A stretch of 35,965 bases of DNA from Candidatus Fermentibacterota bacterium (lineage in GTDB: Bacteria > JAFGKV01): the NCBI GenBank assembly GCA_016928395.1, contig JAFGKV010000297.1, positions 1 through 35,965 on the forward strand. The letters are read 5' to 3'. A model generated the notes under the pieces. It ran no database searches and was not told the origin of the DNA. It worked only from the letters and a program-made list of their open reading frames with translations. Position numbers and translations under genes: made by a program. Positions 23,361 through 31,864 of the stretch are shown here, in pieces (position 1 is the first letter of the stretch; every line of letters starts with the position of its first letter).

Positions 23361-25043
23361 ATGCAAACCGCATTCGTCTTCGTCGGTCTTCTCGTTCTGG
23401 CAGCCTCGTCCACAGATCTGGACCACGTTGCCATTCAATACCAAGCGTCCGCTGAGTTCGGTACTCCGCCCGCTGCCGATCGAAACGCACTATGGATCTT
23501 CAATGCGGCTGCGGACAACGGCGATGTGAACTGCCTTCGCCCGGTAGGCGATGTGGATGGAGACGGTCTCGTCGACCTCGTGATGACCGTGTACGACGCG
23601 GGGTATTCCTTCGACGATCTGCTGTGCATCTCGGGCGCGAGCCAGGGTTCACCCACCGTGCTGTGGTCAGTGGATTCCCAGGATGGCCTCTCCGGGGGCG
23701 GTGGCTATGGCCCGGAATGCCTTGCCGCCTCGCCTGATATGAACGGCGACTCTGTTCCGGAGGTGTTGTACGGTACCGCGTGGGGCGGCCGAACCTTCTA
23801 CTCCCGTTCCGGCTCATCGGGCGATTCCCTGTGGTTTCTCGACACCTATGATGTCCCGCCGTCCGGCTGGGTGTATCAGGTCGCTCCTTTCATCGACATC
23901 ACCGGTGACGGAACCCCCGAGGCGTTGGGTGCGGTCGGCAAAGACGCCAACTCGGTCTTCTGCGTCGACGGCGCCTCATCCGGCCCCGCCACGGTCGTGT
24001 GGTCGTTCCAGGCGCCGGATGGCTTCATGAGCGTTGCTGTGCTGGGCGATGTAACCGGCGATGGCGTCCCTGAGGTGGTGGCCGGCAACGGCACAAACTA
24101 CGAGGATGACCGTGTGTTCTGCATCGCCGGGGCTGCATCCTGGCCCGGTTCCCGCCAGATCTGGGCCGTCTCGACCGGAGGCGTGGTGCGCAGCGTTGCC
24201 GCCATGCCGGATCTGAATGGCGACGGCATACCCGAGGCGCTGGCCGGCTCGTCCAACAGCATGGTCCGCTGCCTCTCCGGGGCGGATGGTTCTGCGCTAT
24301 GGACCCGTCATGTCGGGTATTCCGTCATGAAGGTCGCCCTCCTGGAAGATCAGACCGATGACTCGGTGCCGGAAGTGCTAGTGGGCTGGTGGGAAAATGC
24401 GATCCTCTGCCTCGACGGCGCCACAGGCGCGACCCTGTGGTCGACCCCGACGGAAACGACAAACGGCGGTGATGTGTGGACCGTGGCGGCCATCGGCGAT
24501 CTCGACGGTGATTGCCGCCAGGATGTCATCGCAGGATCCTTTGACACAAAGGTCTACGCCGTTCGAGGCGCAGACGGAGGTATTCTGGGCACATTCTCCA
24601 CCGGACGAAGGCTGTACTTCGTCGGCCCCATGCCCGATGTTGACGGTGACGGCCTCGACGAAATCCTCGCCGGTACCCAAGGGCTGTACGGTAGCATCGC
24701 CTCGGGGTACTGCCTTGCCGGGGCCGGATTCGCGCCGCTTCGCATCACCGCCTCGATCCAGGACGGGACGGTGGTCCTGAACTGGTCTCCCCATCCCGCT
24801 GCCGGCGCATACTGGGTGTATGGCGCCTCAGATGTCCCACACTTCGAGCCCGGGCCGGCACCTGAATTCGAGCACCGCCTGGCGGTGTTGCGCCCGAACC
24901 ACCACACATGGGCCACCACCAACGGCGTGCTTGACGTGGAGGAAAATTGGTCGTTTCTGGTAATGGCAGTGACAAGCACTGGAGTCGAGCTGATGCGCTC
25001 GCGCCGGGTGGCGGAGTTCGACTACTCCACTGATATTCCTTGA
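23361..25043 (+). CDS. Exported FG-GAP/VCBS repeat beta-propeller protein
   Basis: A 560-residue exported protein with AAGGAGG 5 bases before its ATG. The signal peptide is FVFVGLLVLAASS. Eight calcium-loop motifs of the D-x-D/N-G-D-x-x-x-D/E kind recur about every 50 residues: DVDGDGLVD (64), DMNGDSVPE (126), DITGDGTPE (179), DVTGDGVPE (230), DLNGDGIPE (284), a weakened DQTDDSVPE (330), DLDGDCRQD (380) and DVDGDGLDE (426). Between them recur CxxGAxG...LWS strands, so each blade mixes FG-GAP and quinoprotein-like features. The C-terminal 100 residues resemble an FnIII domain (GTVVLNWSPHPAAGAYWVYG). No sorting signal or enzyme motif is seen. A surface or secreted binding role is likely; ligand unknown. 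Confidence 0.85.
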   Translation: MQTAFVFVGLLVLAASSTDLDHVAIQYQASAEFGTPPAADRNALWIFNAAADNGDVNCLRPVGDVDGDGLVDLVMTVYDAGYSFDDLLCISGASQGSPTVLWSVDSQDGLSGGGGYGPECLAASPDMNGDSVPEVLYGTAWGGRTFYSRSGSSGDSLWFLDTYDVPPSGWVYQVAPFIDITGDGTPEALGAVGKDANSVFCVDGASSGPATVVWSFQAPDGFMSVAVLGDVTGDGVPEVVAGNGTNYEDDRVFCIAGAASWPGSRQIWAVSTGGVVRSVAAMPDLNGDGIPEALAGSSNSMVRCLSGADGSALWTRHVGYSVMKVALLEDQTDDSVPEVLVGWWENAILCLDGATGATLWSTPTETTNGGDVWTVAAIGDLDGDCRQDVIAGSFDTKVYAVRGADGGILGTFSTGRRLYFVGPMPDVDGDGLDEILAGTQGLYGSIASGYCLAGAGFAPLRITASIQDGTVVLNWSPHPAAGAYWVYGASDVPHFEPGPAPEFEHRLAVLRPNHHTWATTNGVLDVEENWSFLVMAVTSTGVELMRSRRVAEFDYSTDIP

Positions 25044-25083
25044 AAGAGCACGCCGTCCACATCGCGACAAGAGAGGATGGGGT

Positions 25084-25956
25084 ATGCCGTTTTCCATGAT
25101 CGTGCTGGCCAAGCAGGTTCCCGACACCGCGAATATCACGGGCGAGGCGATGAAACCTGATGGAACCGTCAACCGGGGTGCACTCCCCGCCATTTTCAAC
25201 CCAGAGGATCTCAACGCACTGGAAATGGCTCTGGCCATACGTGACCGTCACGGGGGCCATGTGACCGTGATGAGCATGGGACCACCGGCAGCGGCGGAAG
25301 TGTTGCGCGAGGCCCTGTTCCGCGGGGCAGACCGAGTGCTCCTACTGACGCATCGCCTCTTTGCCGGAGCAGATACGCTAGCCACCTCATACGCCCTGGC
25401 GCGTGCCGTCGCCACCGCGGGCGTCCCCGATATCATCCTCTGCGGCAGGCAGGCCATAGACGGGGATACCGCCCAGGTAGGGCCGCAGGTTGCCGAGAAG
25501 CTAGGCATACCCCAGGCTACGTATGTGGACGACGTCGTGGATCTGGAGGAAGGCGGCATCGTGGTGTCGCGATCCACCGATCGAGGTGTGCACATCCTCC
25601 GCATGCCCCTTCCGGCATTGTTGACCGTGGTCTCCACCGCGAACAATCCCCGGCCTCCCAGTGCGCGGCGAGTCATGGCCTTCAAGAAGGCCAGAACCAG
25701 AAACGAGCTGATGGGTTCCACCCAGGATTACCTGGAAATCGATCAGTTGGAGAGCCAGGGCCTCCTCATCGAGGAGTGGGGTGTCGATATCATTGGGGCA
25801 GAACCGGGACGATGTGGGATAGGAGGCTCCCCCACAAAGGTGAAGAAGGTGGCCAGTGTCGTGATCTCTCCGCGGGAGGTAAAGCGGGTTGAGCCGACTC
25901 AGCAGGGTATCTCGTCTCTGGTCGACGAACTCATCGCTGAGCACATTCTGAGCTGA
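25084..25956 (+). CDS. etfB: Electron transfer flavoprotein, beta subunit
   Basis: A 290-residue EtfB that carries electrons between an acyl-CoA dehydrogenase and a membrane or soluble acceptor. The N-terminus MIVLAKQVPDTA and the NPEDLNALEMAL segment (39-50) are typical, as is DGDTAQVGP (126-134), which contacts the nucleotide. It is some 30 residues longer than the usual 250-260 because of a C-terminal arm (VEPTQQGISSLVDELI) that wraps the alpha subunit. The start has GAGAGGA upstream. It leads the etfB-etfA-dehydrogenase module; etfA follows after 18 bases. Confidence 0.93.
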   Translation: MPFSMIVLAKQVPDTANITGEAMKPDGTVNRGALPAIFNPEDLNALEMALAIRDRHGGHVTVMSMGPPAAAEVLREALFRGADRVLLLTHRLFAGADTLATSYALARAVATAGVPDIILCGRQAIDGDTAQVGPQVAEKLGIPQATYVDDVVDLEEGGIVVSRSTDRGVHILRMPLPALLTVVSTANNPRPPSARRVMAFKKARTRNELMGSTQDYLEIDQLESQGLLIEEWGVDIIGAEPGRCGIGGSPTKVKKVASVVISPREVKRVEPTQQGISSLVDELIAEHILS

Positions 25957-25974
25957 GGCGCCCGAGGAGGATAC

Positions 25975-26985
25975 ATGAACACCGATAATGTATGGGTATT
26001 CGCCGAACATGACGGCGACCGCATCGAGGAGTGCAGCCTGGAGCTCTTGGGCAGAGGCCGGGTACTGGCGGACAGGCTCGGAGTCGGGCTTGAGGCCCTC
26101 TTGCTGGGCCATGAGGCACGTCAGTCGGCCCAGACCTTGATCGAGTTTGGTGCCGACACTGTGTTGTGGGCGGATCACGAGTCCCTCGCCGACTACAGAA
26201 CCCTGCCCTATGCCAGGATACTCATTGACCTGGTACGAGAGCGCCGGCCACAGATCCTGCTCTTCGGTGCCACACCCACGGGCCGCGACCTGGCGCCCCG
26301 GATCGCCTCGGCCTTGTGCGTGGGCCTGACCGCCGACTGCACTGATCTGATCATCGGCTCCCATGAGGAAAAGGGAACGCGGTACGACAATCTCCTTCTC
26401 CAGATTCGCCCCGCCTTCGGAGGGAATATTATCGCCACCATCGTAAACCCTGAGACCAGACCGCAGATGGCCACGGTCCGCGAGGGAGTGATGCCCTTGG
26501 GAACGCCTGATCCGCGGCGTGTCGGCACGGTGGAGGCCGTCGCGGTGAGCATTCCCCCTGAGGATCTGGTGGTCGAGATGCTGCGCAAGGAGACCAAGCC
26601 GCGGACAGTCAACCTCAAGGGGGCGCCGGTCATCGTGGCCGGAGGGATGGGTGTCGGCTCCCGGGAAGGATTTGCGGCGCTGTTCGAACTGGCGCACCTC
26701 CTGGGCGGCGAAGTCGGAGCATCCCGGGCAGCGGTGGATGCCGGTTTCGTTGACCGACCACACCAGGTGGGTCAGACGGGAACCACCGTGCGCCCCAAGC
26801 TGTATGTAGCCTGCGGCATTTCGGGCAGCATCCAACACCGTGCAGGGATGGACGCCTCTGGGCGAATCGTCGCCATCAATACCGACCCTGGGGCACCCAT
26901 ATTCGACATTGCCCACTATGCCATCGTCGGCGATGTTCGGGATGTGCTTACCAAGATCACGAAGGCACTCAGGAGCAGGATGTAG
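25975..26985 (+). CDS. etfA: Electron transfer flavoprotein, alpha subunit
   Basis: A 336-residue EtfA with GAGGAGG 5 bases before its ATG. The N-terminal domain holds VWVFAEHDGD and ILLFGATPTGRDLAPRIA. The C-terminal FAD-binding domain is complete: VIVAGGMGVGSREGF (219-233), then HQVGQTGTTVRPKLY and ACGISGSIQHRAGM (263-292), followed by INTDPGAPIF. This domain binds the FAD that swings to the dehydrogenase. The dehydrogenase gene begins 2 bases after its stop. Whether the pair bifurcates electrons cannot be settled from these motifs alone. Confidence 0.95.
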   Translation: MNTDNVWVFAEHDGDRIEECSLELLGRGRVLADRLGVGLEALLLGHEARQSAQTLIEFGADTVLWADHESLADYRTLPYARILIDLVRERRPQILLFGATPTGRDLAPRIASALCVGLTADCTDLIIGSHEEKGTRYDNLLLQIRPAFGGNIIATIVNPETRPQMATVREGVMPLGTPDPRRVGTVEAVAVSIPPEDLVVEMLRKETKPRTVNLKGAPVIVAGGMGVGSREGFAALFELAHLLGGEVGASRAAVDAGFVDRPHQVGQTGTTVRPKLYVACGISGSIQHRAGMDASGRIVAINTDPGAPIFDIAHYAIVGDVRDVLTKITKALRSRM

Positions 26986-26987
26986 CC

Positions 26988-28730
26988 ATGGGCAACTTCT
27001 TTCACGACAATCCGGATATCCAGTTCCAGCTTCGGCGGCCGGAGTTGGACGAGGTGATCCTCCTCACCGAGAGCAATTTCCGCGATGCTGAGCAGTTCTC
27101 CCACGCACCGTCCAGCGTGGAGGATGCCCGGGATAGCTACGGCCGTGTGCTGGAGATCGTCGGCGCCATCGCCGCGGATGACATCGCACCCTATGCCGCC
27201 GAAGTGGATGAGGCAGGTTGTGTCCTGGACCGCGGGGCCAACAGAGTTCACTATGCCCAGCCGACGTCCCACGCCCTTCGCCGCCTTTCCCAGGCGGATC
27301 TTATGGGATTCACCATGCCCCGCCGGTACGGAGGGCTGAACCTCCCCTGCACCGTGTATTCCATGGCCATCGAGATAGTCTCCCGAGCTGACGCGGCTTT
27401 GATGAACCTGTTCGGCCTTCAGGAAATCTCCAGTACTATCAATGACTTCGCCGATGAAGAGATCAAGGCCTCGTACCTTCCAAGACTCTGCAGCGGCGAA
27501 CTCACCGCCGCTATGGTGTTGACCGAACCGGACGCCGGCTCGGATCTCCAGGCCATACGTCTGGCCGCCTCCCAGGATCCCTCCACGGGAGGATGGTATC
27601 TGGACGGAGTCAAGCGGTTCATCACCAACGGTTGCGGCGAAGTGCTGCTGGTGTTGGCTCGATCGGAACCCGGCACCAGCGACGGGCGTGGCCTGTCTCT
27701 GTTTCTCTGCGACGGCGGCGACAAGGTTCGCGTCCGCAGGATCGAGGAGAAACTGGGAATCCACGGCTCCCCCACGTGTGAACTGGAGTTCCACCATGTT
27801 CCCGCGGTGCTCATCGGCAAGCGGAGACTGGGGCTGATCAGATACGTCATGGCCCTTATGAACGGGGCCCGCCTGGGAGTGGCGTGCCAGGCGCTGGGTA
27901 TTGCAGAGGCCGCGTACCGGGTGGCTCGCCGCTACGCCGAGGAACGCGTTCAGTTTAAACGGCCGGTCATTCGCTTCCCCGCCGTGGCCGAGATGCTGGC
28001 CACCATGCGCCTCGGCCTCATGGTGTCGCGGGCACTCATCACCGAGACTAGCATCACCGTCGATCTTGACCGCCAAATCAGAGCCCGCGTCGAGGCGGGT
28101 GACATGACGCTTCGGCCGCGATCCAAGAAGCTGGCACGGCAGTCCGATTTCTTTACACCCTTGGCAAAACTGGTGGCCACCGAGACTGCCAACAAGGTCG
28201 CCTATGATGCCATGCAAGTGCTGGGCGGCGCAGGGTATATGCGGGATTTCGCAGTGGAACGGCACTACCGGGATGCGCGGATCACGAACATCTACGAGGG
28301 CACCTCGCAACTGCAGGTAGTCGCGGCGGTGGGAGGGATTACCTCAGGAGTGCTGAGCGATTGGGCGGCTGATTTCCGGGCAAAGCACGACTTGGACGAT
28401 TCGGCAGCGGGCCAATCTCTTCGAGAGGCAGGCGATCTTCTCAACCGGGCCATAGCCTCGGTGCGCGACCACACCGACCCTCGCTTCGCCGACCTTCACG
28501 CGGGGAGGCTGGTGACGATGGCCGCCGATCTGGTGGGCATGTATCTGTTGGCCCGTGACGCGCACCGCGACCCAGGGCGTAGCAGGCTGGCCGAACTCCA
28601 CACCCAGCTCGCATTGCCCCGCATGGAACAATGCCTGCGAATCGTGTGCGACGGCTTGCCCGGGCTTTTGGGGTATCCGGAAGAGATGGTCGGACCGTTA
28701 CCTCGGGAGAATGGGCCCAAGGGTGCTTGA
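26988..28730 (+). CDS. Acyl-CoA dehydrogenase, long form (~580 aa)
   Basis: A 580-residue flavin dehydrogenase that introduces a double bond into an acyl-CoA and passes electrons to Etf. AMVLTEPDAGSDL (about 175-187) and WYLDGVKRFITNG (203-215) line the FAD/substrate site, EKLGIHGSPTCEL follows, and the catalytic base is Glu437 in NIYEGTSQLQ, preceded by LGGAGYMRDF. The family is usually about 380 residues; here about 60 N-terminal residues and a C-terminal helical domain of about 130 are added, as in VLCAD-like or AcdA-like forms. Being adjacent to etfB and etfA, it is almost certainly their partner. Chain length specificity and direction (oxidation or enoyl-CoA reduction) are not decided by the sequence. 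Confidence 0.92.
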   Translation: MGNFFHDNPDIQFQLRRPELDEVILLTESNFRDAEQFSHAPSSVEDARDSYGRVLEIVGAIAADDIAPYAAEVDEAGCVLDRGANRVHYAQPTSHALRRLSQADLMGFTMPRRYGGLNLPCTVYSMAIEIVSRADAALMNLFGLQEISSTINDFADEEIKASYLPRLCSGELTAAMVLTEPDAGSDLQAIRLAASQDPSTGGWYLDGVKRFITNGCGEVLLVLARSEPGTSDGRGLSLFLCDGGDKVRVRRIEEKLGIHGSPTCELEFHHVPAVLIGKRRLGLIRYVMALMNGARLGVACQALGIAEAAYRVARRYAEERVQFKRPVIRFPAVAEMLATMRLGLMVSRALITETSITVDLDRQIRARVEAGDMTLRPRSKKLARQSDFFTPLAKLVATETANKVAYDAMQVLGGAGYMRDFAVERHYRDARITNIYEGTSQLQVVAAVGGITSGVLSDWAADFRAKHDLDDSAAGQSLREAGDLLNRAIASVRDHTDPRFADLHAGRLVTMAADLVGMYLLARDAHRDPGRSRLAELHTQLALPRMEQCLRIVCDGLPGLLGYPEEMVGPLPRENGPKGA

Positions 28731-28780
28731 CAGCCGTGGCGCAGGCGGCTTGCTTGCATCCTGCACATGCGTGCTCTCAT

Positions 28781-28856
28781 GCGGGAGTAACTCAGTTGGT
28801 AGAGTGACAGCTTCCCAAGCTGTAAGTCGCGGGTTCGAATCCCGTCTCCCGCTCCA
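28781..28856 (+). tRNA. tRNA-Gly (anticodon CCC)
   Basis: A complete 76-base cloverleaf: acceptor GCGGGAG pairs with CTCCCGC, D-stem ACTC/GAGT, anticodon stem ACAGC/GCTGT around loop TTCCCAA (anticodon CCC, reading GGG), T-arm with TTCGAAT, then T and an encoded CCA. It lies 50 bases after the acyl-CoA dehydrogenase and 57 before der. Confidence 0.97.
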
Positions 28857-28913
28857 ATGGCGGGGCGCGCCGTGGCCTCCATTCCTCGCCCCCGCCCATG
28901 CGCGGAGCGTCTT

Positions 28914-30251
28914 GTGAAATCGATGGGAAGCCGCATCATCGCAATCATCGGCCGGCCCAATGTCGGCAAATCAACCCTGTTCAATGCCCTCGTCGGGCGA
29001 AGGGTAGCCATTGTCGACGACCAGCCGGGCGTGACCAGAGATCGGGTCTATCATCACCTCCACATTGCCGGAGGCCCGGCGCTCCTGGTCGACACCGGCG
29101 GCCTGCTCATGGATCCCCGGGACCGCATCGAGCTGGGCGTGAGGGATCAGGCGTTGCTGGCATGCGAGGAAGCCGATGTCGTGCTGTTCGTGGTGGACGG
29201 TCGCGTTCCGCCCACCAGCGATGACGATGCCATCGCCAAACTGCTGCGAGAGAGATCCGCTCCGGCCATTCTTGTCGCCAACAAGATCGACAGTGAAGAC
29301 GCGGAAACTGAAGGCCTGGCATACGCCTCCATGGGCTTGGGCGACGTAGTCTTGGTTTCCGCCCTCGGGCGGAGGGGGCTGGGCACACTGAGGGAGAAGA
29401 TTGACCAAAGTCTCCCCGCGCCACAACCGTCGGGCGACACGGCAGGCGTGATCGCCGTGGCCATCATCGGGAAGCCCAATGTGGGCAAGTCTTCCCTCCT
29501 CAACAAGCTAGTTCAGGCACCTCGGGCGGTGGTGGATGACCGCCCTGGCACGACGAGGGACGCCACGGACACCGTGATCACGCTGGGTGGGCACGGGCTG
29601 CGGATTATCGACACGGCAGGCATCCGGCGACGCAGCCGTCACGACGACGGAATCGGATACTACGCGTACTTGCGCGCCTTGGGCGCCCTCGATCGATGCG
29701 ACGTCGCGCTGCTGCTGCTGGATGCCACGGTACAGGATCTGGAGATCGTTGAAGTCAAGCTGGCCCAACAGGTCCTCTTGGCTGGCAAGGCGATAGCGGT
29801 GGTGGTGAACAAGTGGGACCTCATCCACCACGGCACCTCAGAGAGTGCCCGGTGGCGTCAATTGGTTGCCCATCGCCTCGGCTTCGCGCAACGCGCCCCG
29901 GTGCGGTATGTCTCGGCCCACACGGGACGGGGCGTCAGGGCTCTTCCCACGACCATCGCGGATCTGGCGGCGCGACGCTCGCAACGGGTGTCGCCGGAAC
30001 GACTTGCCTCGTTCGTCCGTCATGTGCGGGCAAGCAACCCGCCTCCATCCAACCGGGGTCGCCTCAACCGGCTCCATCGAATCATGCAGGACGGCGGCGC
30101 CTTTCCGCGGTTCACGATTACTTTCGACGACCCGGATGCGCTTCCCGACTCCTATGTCCGCTACCTTCGAAACACCCTTGGGCAGCAGTTGAGCTTGGAC
30201 GGCATCGGGTGCGACATCACCCTCAAGGCGGAGCGCCGGCGTGCCCGATAG
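28914..30251 (+). CDS. der: Ribosome biogenesis GTPase Der (EngA)
   Basis: A 445-residue GTPase with two G domains in tandem, needed for 50S subunit assembly. The first P-loop GRPNVGKS is at 13-20 with DTGG and NKID following; the second, GKPNVGKS, is near residue 185 with DTAG and NKWD. A C-terminal KH-like domain ends the protein (FTITFDDPDALPDSYVRYL). I chose GTG 28914 because GCGGAG lies 6 bases upstream; ATG 28857, directly next to the tRNA CCA end, would add 19 unusual residues, and ATG 28923 is also possible. The last 11 bases overlap gpsA. Confidence 0.95.
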   Translation: MKSMGSRIIAIIGRPNVGKSTLFNALVGRRVAIVDDQPGVTRDRVYHHLHIAGGPALLVDTGGLLMDPRDRIELGVRDQALLACEEADVVLFVVDGRVPPTSDDDAIAKLLRERSAPAILVANKIDSEDAETEGLAYASMGLGDVVLVSALGRRGLGTLREKIDQSLPAPQPSGDTAGVIAVAIIGKPNVGKSSLLNKLVQAPRAVVDDRPGTTRDATDTVITLGGHGLRIIDTAGIRRRSRHDDGIGYYAYLRALGALDRCDVALLLLDATVQDLEIVEVKLAQQVLLAGKAIAVVVNKWDLIHHGTSESARWRQLVAHRLGFAQRAPVRYVSAHTGRGVRALPTTIADLAARRSQRVSPERLASFVRHVRASNPPPSNRGRLNRLHRIMQDGGAFPRFTITFDDPDALPDSYVRYLRNTLGQQLSLDGIGCDITLKAERRRAR

Positions 30252-31335
30252 AGTCACCGTAATCGGTTCGGGCAGTTGGGGCATGGCCTTGGCGAATCTT
30301 CTGGTCCAAGGGCCGTGCGAGGTCGCGGTATGGCCTCCGCGACCAGAGGAATACGAGTTGCTGTCGCGGACTCGATCCAATCCTGCCCTGCTGCCCGGAA
30401 TCACCCTCGATCCTCGCATATCCCTCATTCCCAAGCCGGCACTTGCGCGGGAGGATCACGTGCTGGTAGTGGTCCCGTCCCATGCTGTCAGGACGGTGAT
30501 GACCCAGGTGCGTGTGCCTGCCGAACCCGGCCCAAACTCCACGGTGATCTGCGCCACCAAGGGGCTGGAAGAGGGCAGTCTGCTTCGGATGAGCGAGGTG
30601 CTGGGCGAGGTGCTCCCCGGCCCTTGGCGGGGCCGAATCGTGACCCTTTCCGGGCCCAGCCATGCGGAAGAGGTCGCCCGAGGCATACCCACCGCCGTGG
30701 TGGCCGCCAGTCCCGATGAGGCAGCCGCAGCCCATGCCCAGTCTATTTTGGCCCGGGAGAGATTCCGGGTCTACGTATCCAATGATCGTGTGGGCGTGGA
30801 GCTGGGCGGGGCCCTGAAGAACATCATCGCCCTGGCGGCAGGCATCTCCGACGGTCTGGGCTACGGTGACAACAGCAAGGGAGCACTCTTGACCCGAGGC
30901 ATGGTCGAAATCGCCCGATTAGGAGTGATCATGGGGGCCCGGGAGAAGACCTTTGCCGGCCTCACCGGCATGGGTGATCTCATTACTACATGCATAAGCA
31001 GGCACAGCAGGAACCGCTATGTGGGTGAACAGATAGGCCGGGGCAGAAGCCTGGCGGAGATTCTGGCCGGCATGAACATGGTGGCCGAGGGAGTTCGCAC
31101 CACTCGGGCAGCGTACGAACTGGCCCACCGCCATGGCGTGGTCATGCCCATCACCGCCCAAGTGTTCAGGATTCTCTTCGAAGGTCTCGCTCCAGAGCGT
31201 GCAATGATTGAACTGATGCTCCGGGATCCGAAGACTGAAGACGGCCGTTCCCTCGCCGAAATCAGACACCGTGGCGACCAGCAGCAGAACGGCTTGGGTG
31301 GGGGCGGGGTTGGAGCGTGTGATGGCAACCCGTGA
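30241..31335 (+). CDS. gpsA: Glycerol-3-phosphate dehydrogenase [NAD(P)+]
   Basis: A 364-residue enzyme that makes sn-glycerol 3-phosphate from dihydroxyacetone phosphate for phospholipid synthesis. The Rossmann motif VIGSGSWGMALA opens the protein, NPALLPGI and ATKGLE (Lys107) follow, and the catalytic lysine is Lys193 in GGALKNIIALAAG. The GDNSKGALLTRG and TGMGDLI segments complete the active site. The start is GTG, overlapping der by 11 bases. The last 25 residues are a glycine- and glutamine-rich tail not usual for the family, produced where the frame runs into the merR gene. Confidence 0.95.
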   Translation: MPDRVTVIGSGSWGMALANLLVQGPCEVAVWPPRPEEYELLSRTRSNPALLPGITLDPRISLIPKPALAREDHVLVVVPSHAVRTVMTQVRVPAEPGPNSTVICATKGLEEGSLLRMSEVLGEVLPGPWRGRIVTLSGPSHAEEVARGIPTAVVAASPDEAAAAHAQSILARERFRVYVSNDRVGVELGGALKNIIALAAGISDGLGYGDNSKGALLTRGMVEIARLGVIMGAREKTFAGLTGMGDLITTCISRHSRNRYVGEQIGRGRSLAEILAGMNMVAEGVRTTRAAYELAHRHGVVMPITAQVFRILFEGLAPERAMIELMLRDPKTEDGRSLAEIRHRGDQQQNGLGGGGVGACDGNP

Positions 31336-31735
31336 ACGCCCTTCCCGGAAGCTGTACTACTCCATCGGCGAAGTATGCGAGATGCTCGATCTGGAGCCGC
31401 ATGTCCTCCGCTACTGGGAGAGCGTCTTCCGGAATCTCCACCCGTCCAAGAACCGTTCTGGCAATCGAGCCTATCGAGAGAAGGACCTTCGCATCATCCG
31501 GCTCATCAAGTACCTCCTCCACGAGGAAGGGTATACAATTGAGGGGGCGGACAGGAAGCTCCAGCGGCTCCTGCGAGTCGGTCACACGAACAATCAGACG
31601 GAGCTCTTTGATCCGCCCGCGGTTGATTCCGTACTCCACGAGGTACGAGCCGGCCTCCTGGAAATCAGGAGCCTTCTGGGCGCCGCGCCGGAATCGGTAG
31701 AGCCTCAATCCTCACGGGATACTTCAGGCAGTTGA
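31322..31735 (+). CDS. MerR-family transcriptional regulator
   Basis: A 137-residue DNA-binding protein. The winged helix-turn-helix of MerR type covers about residues 12-77: YYSIGEVCEMLDLEPHVLRY, then WESVFRNLHPSKNRSGNRAY and a helix RIIRLIKYLLHEEGYTIEGA. A C-terminal helical part (VDSVLHEVRAGLLEIRSLLG) should form the dimer coil. It lacks the effector domain or conserved cysteines of metal sensors, so the signal is unknown. The ATG at 31322 has GGAG about 6 bases upstream and overlaps gpsA by 14 bases; the upstream in-frame ATG lacks a ribosome site. It may be a global regulator or control the nucleoside transporter that follows. Confidence 0.88.
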   Translation: MATRERPSRKLYYSIGEVCEMLDLEPHVLRYWESVFRNLHPSKNRSGNRAYREKDLRIIRLIKYLLHEEGYTIEGADRKLQRLLRVGHTNNQTELFDPPAVDSVLHEVRAGLLEIRSLLGAAPESVEPQSSRDTSGS

Positions 31736-31738
31736 CCA

Positions 31739-31753
31739 CACCTGCTCCAGGTG
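31739..31753. terminator. Weak hairpin just after merR
   Basis: CACCTG, loop CTC and CAGGTG form a 6-bp stem starting 3 bases after the merR stop. There is no T-run, so termination would be inefficient. A promoter-like pair begins 7 bases later. Confidence 0.3.
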
Positions 31754-31760
31754 CACGAGC

Positions 31761-31788
31761 TTGACACTATTGCGCCCCGCGGGATATT
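31761..31788 (+). promoter_or_regulatory. Probable promoter for the nucleoside transporter gene
   Basis: A perfect TTGACA at 31761-31766 is followed after 16 bases by GATATT (31783-31788), which matches four of six -10 positions including A2 and T6. It is preceded by a small hairpin after merR. A 12-base self-complementary CCCCCGCGGGGG at 31811-31822 follows in the leader and could be a regulator site. Confidence 0.45.
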
Positions 31789-31864
31789 CCACCGGCATCA
31801 TCGATCCCCTCCCCCGCGGGGGTATCAGACCCCTGAGGCCCAGCCCGATACTCCGGAGGAACCT

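Noticed and set aside
25501-26916. 471-aa minus-strand open frame
   Set aside because: Fully antisense to etfB and etfA, which carry complete family motifs. The His/Gly/Asp-rich product has no motif.
26916-28310. 464-aa minus-strand open frame
   Set aside because: Antisense to the acyl-CoA dehydrogenase gene, which has its catalytic residues. Long antisense frames are common in GC-rich coding DNA.
28857-28913. Der start at the ATG next to the tRNA CCA end
   Set aside because: It would add 19 Arg/Pro-rich residues not expected in Der and has only tRNA sequence upstream. GTG 28914 has a ribosome site.
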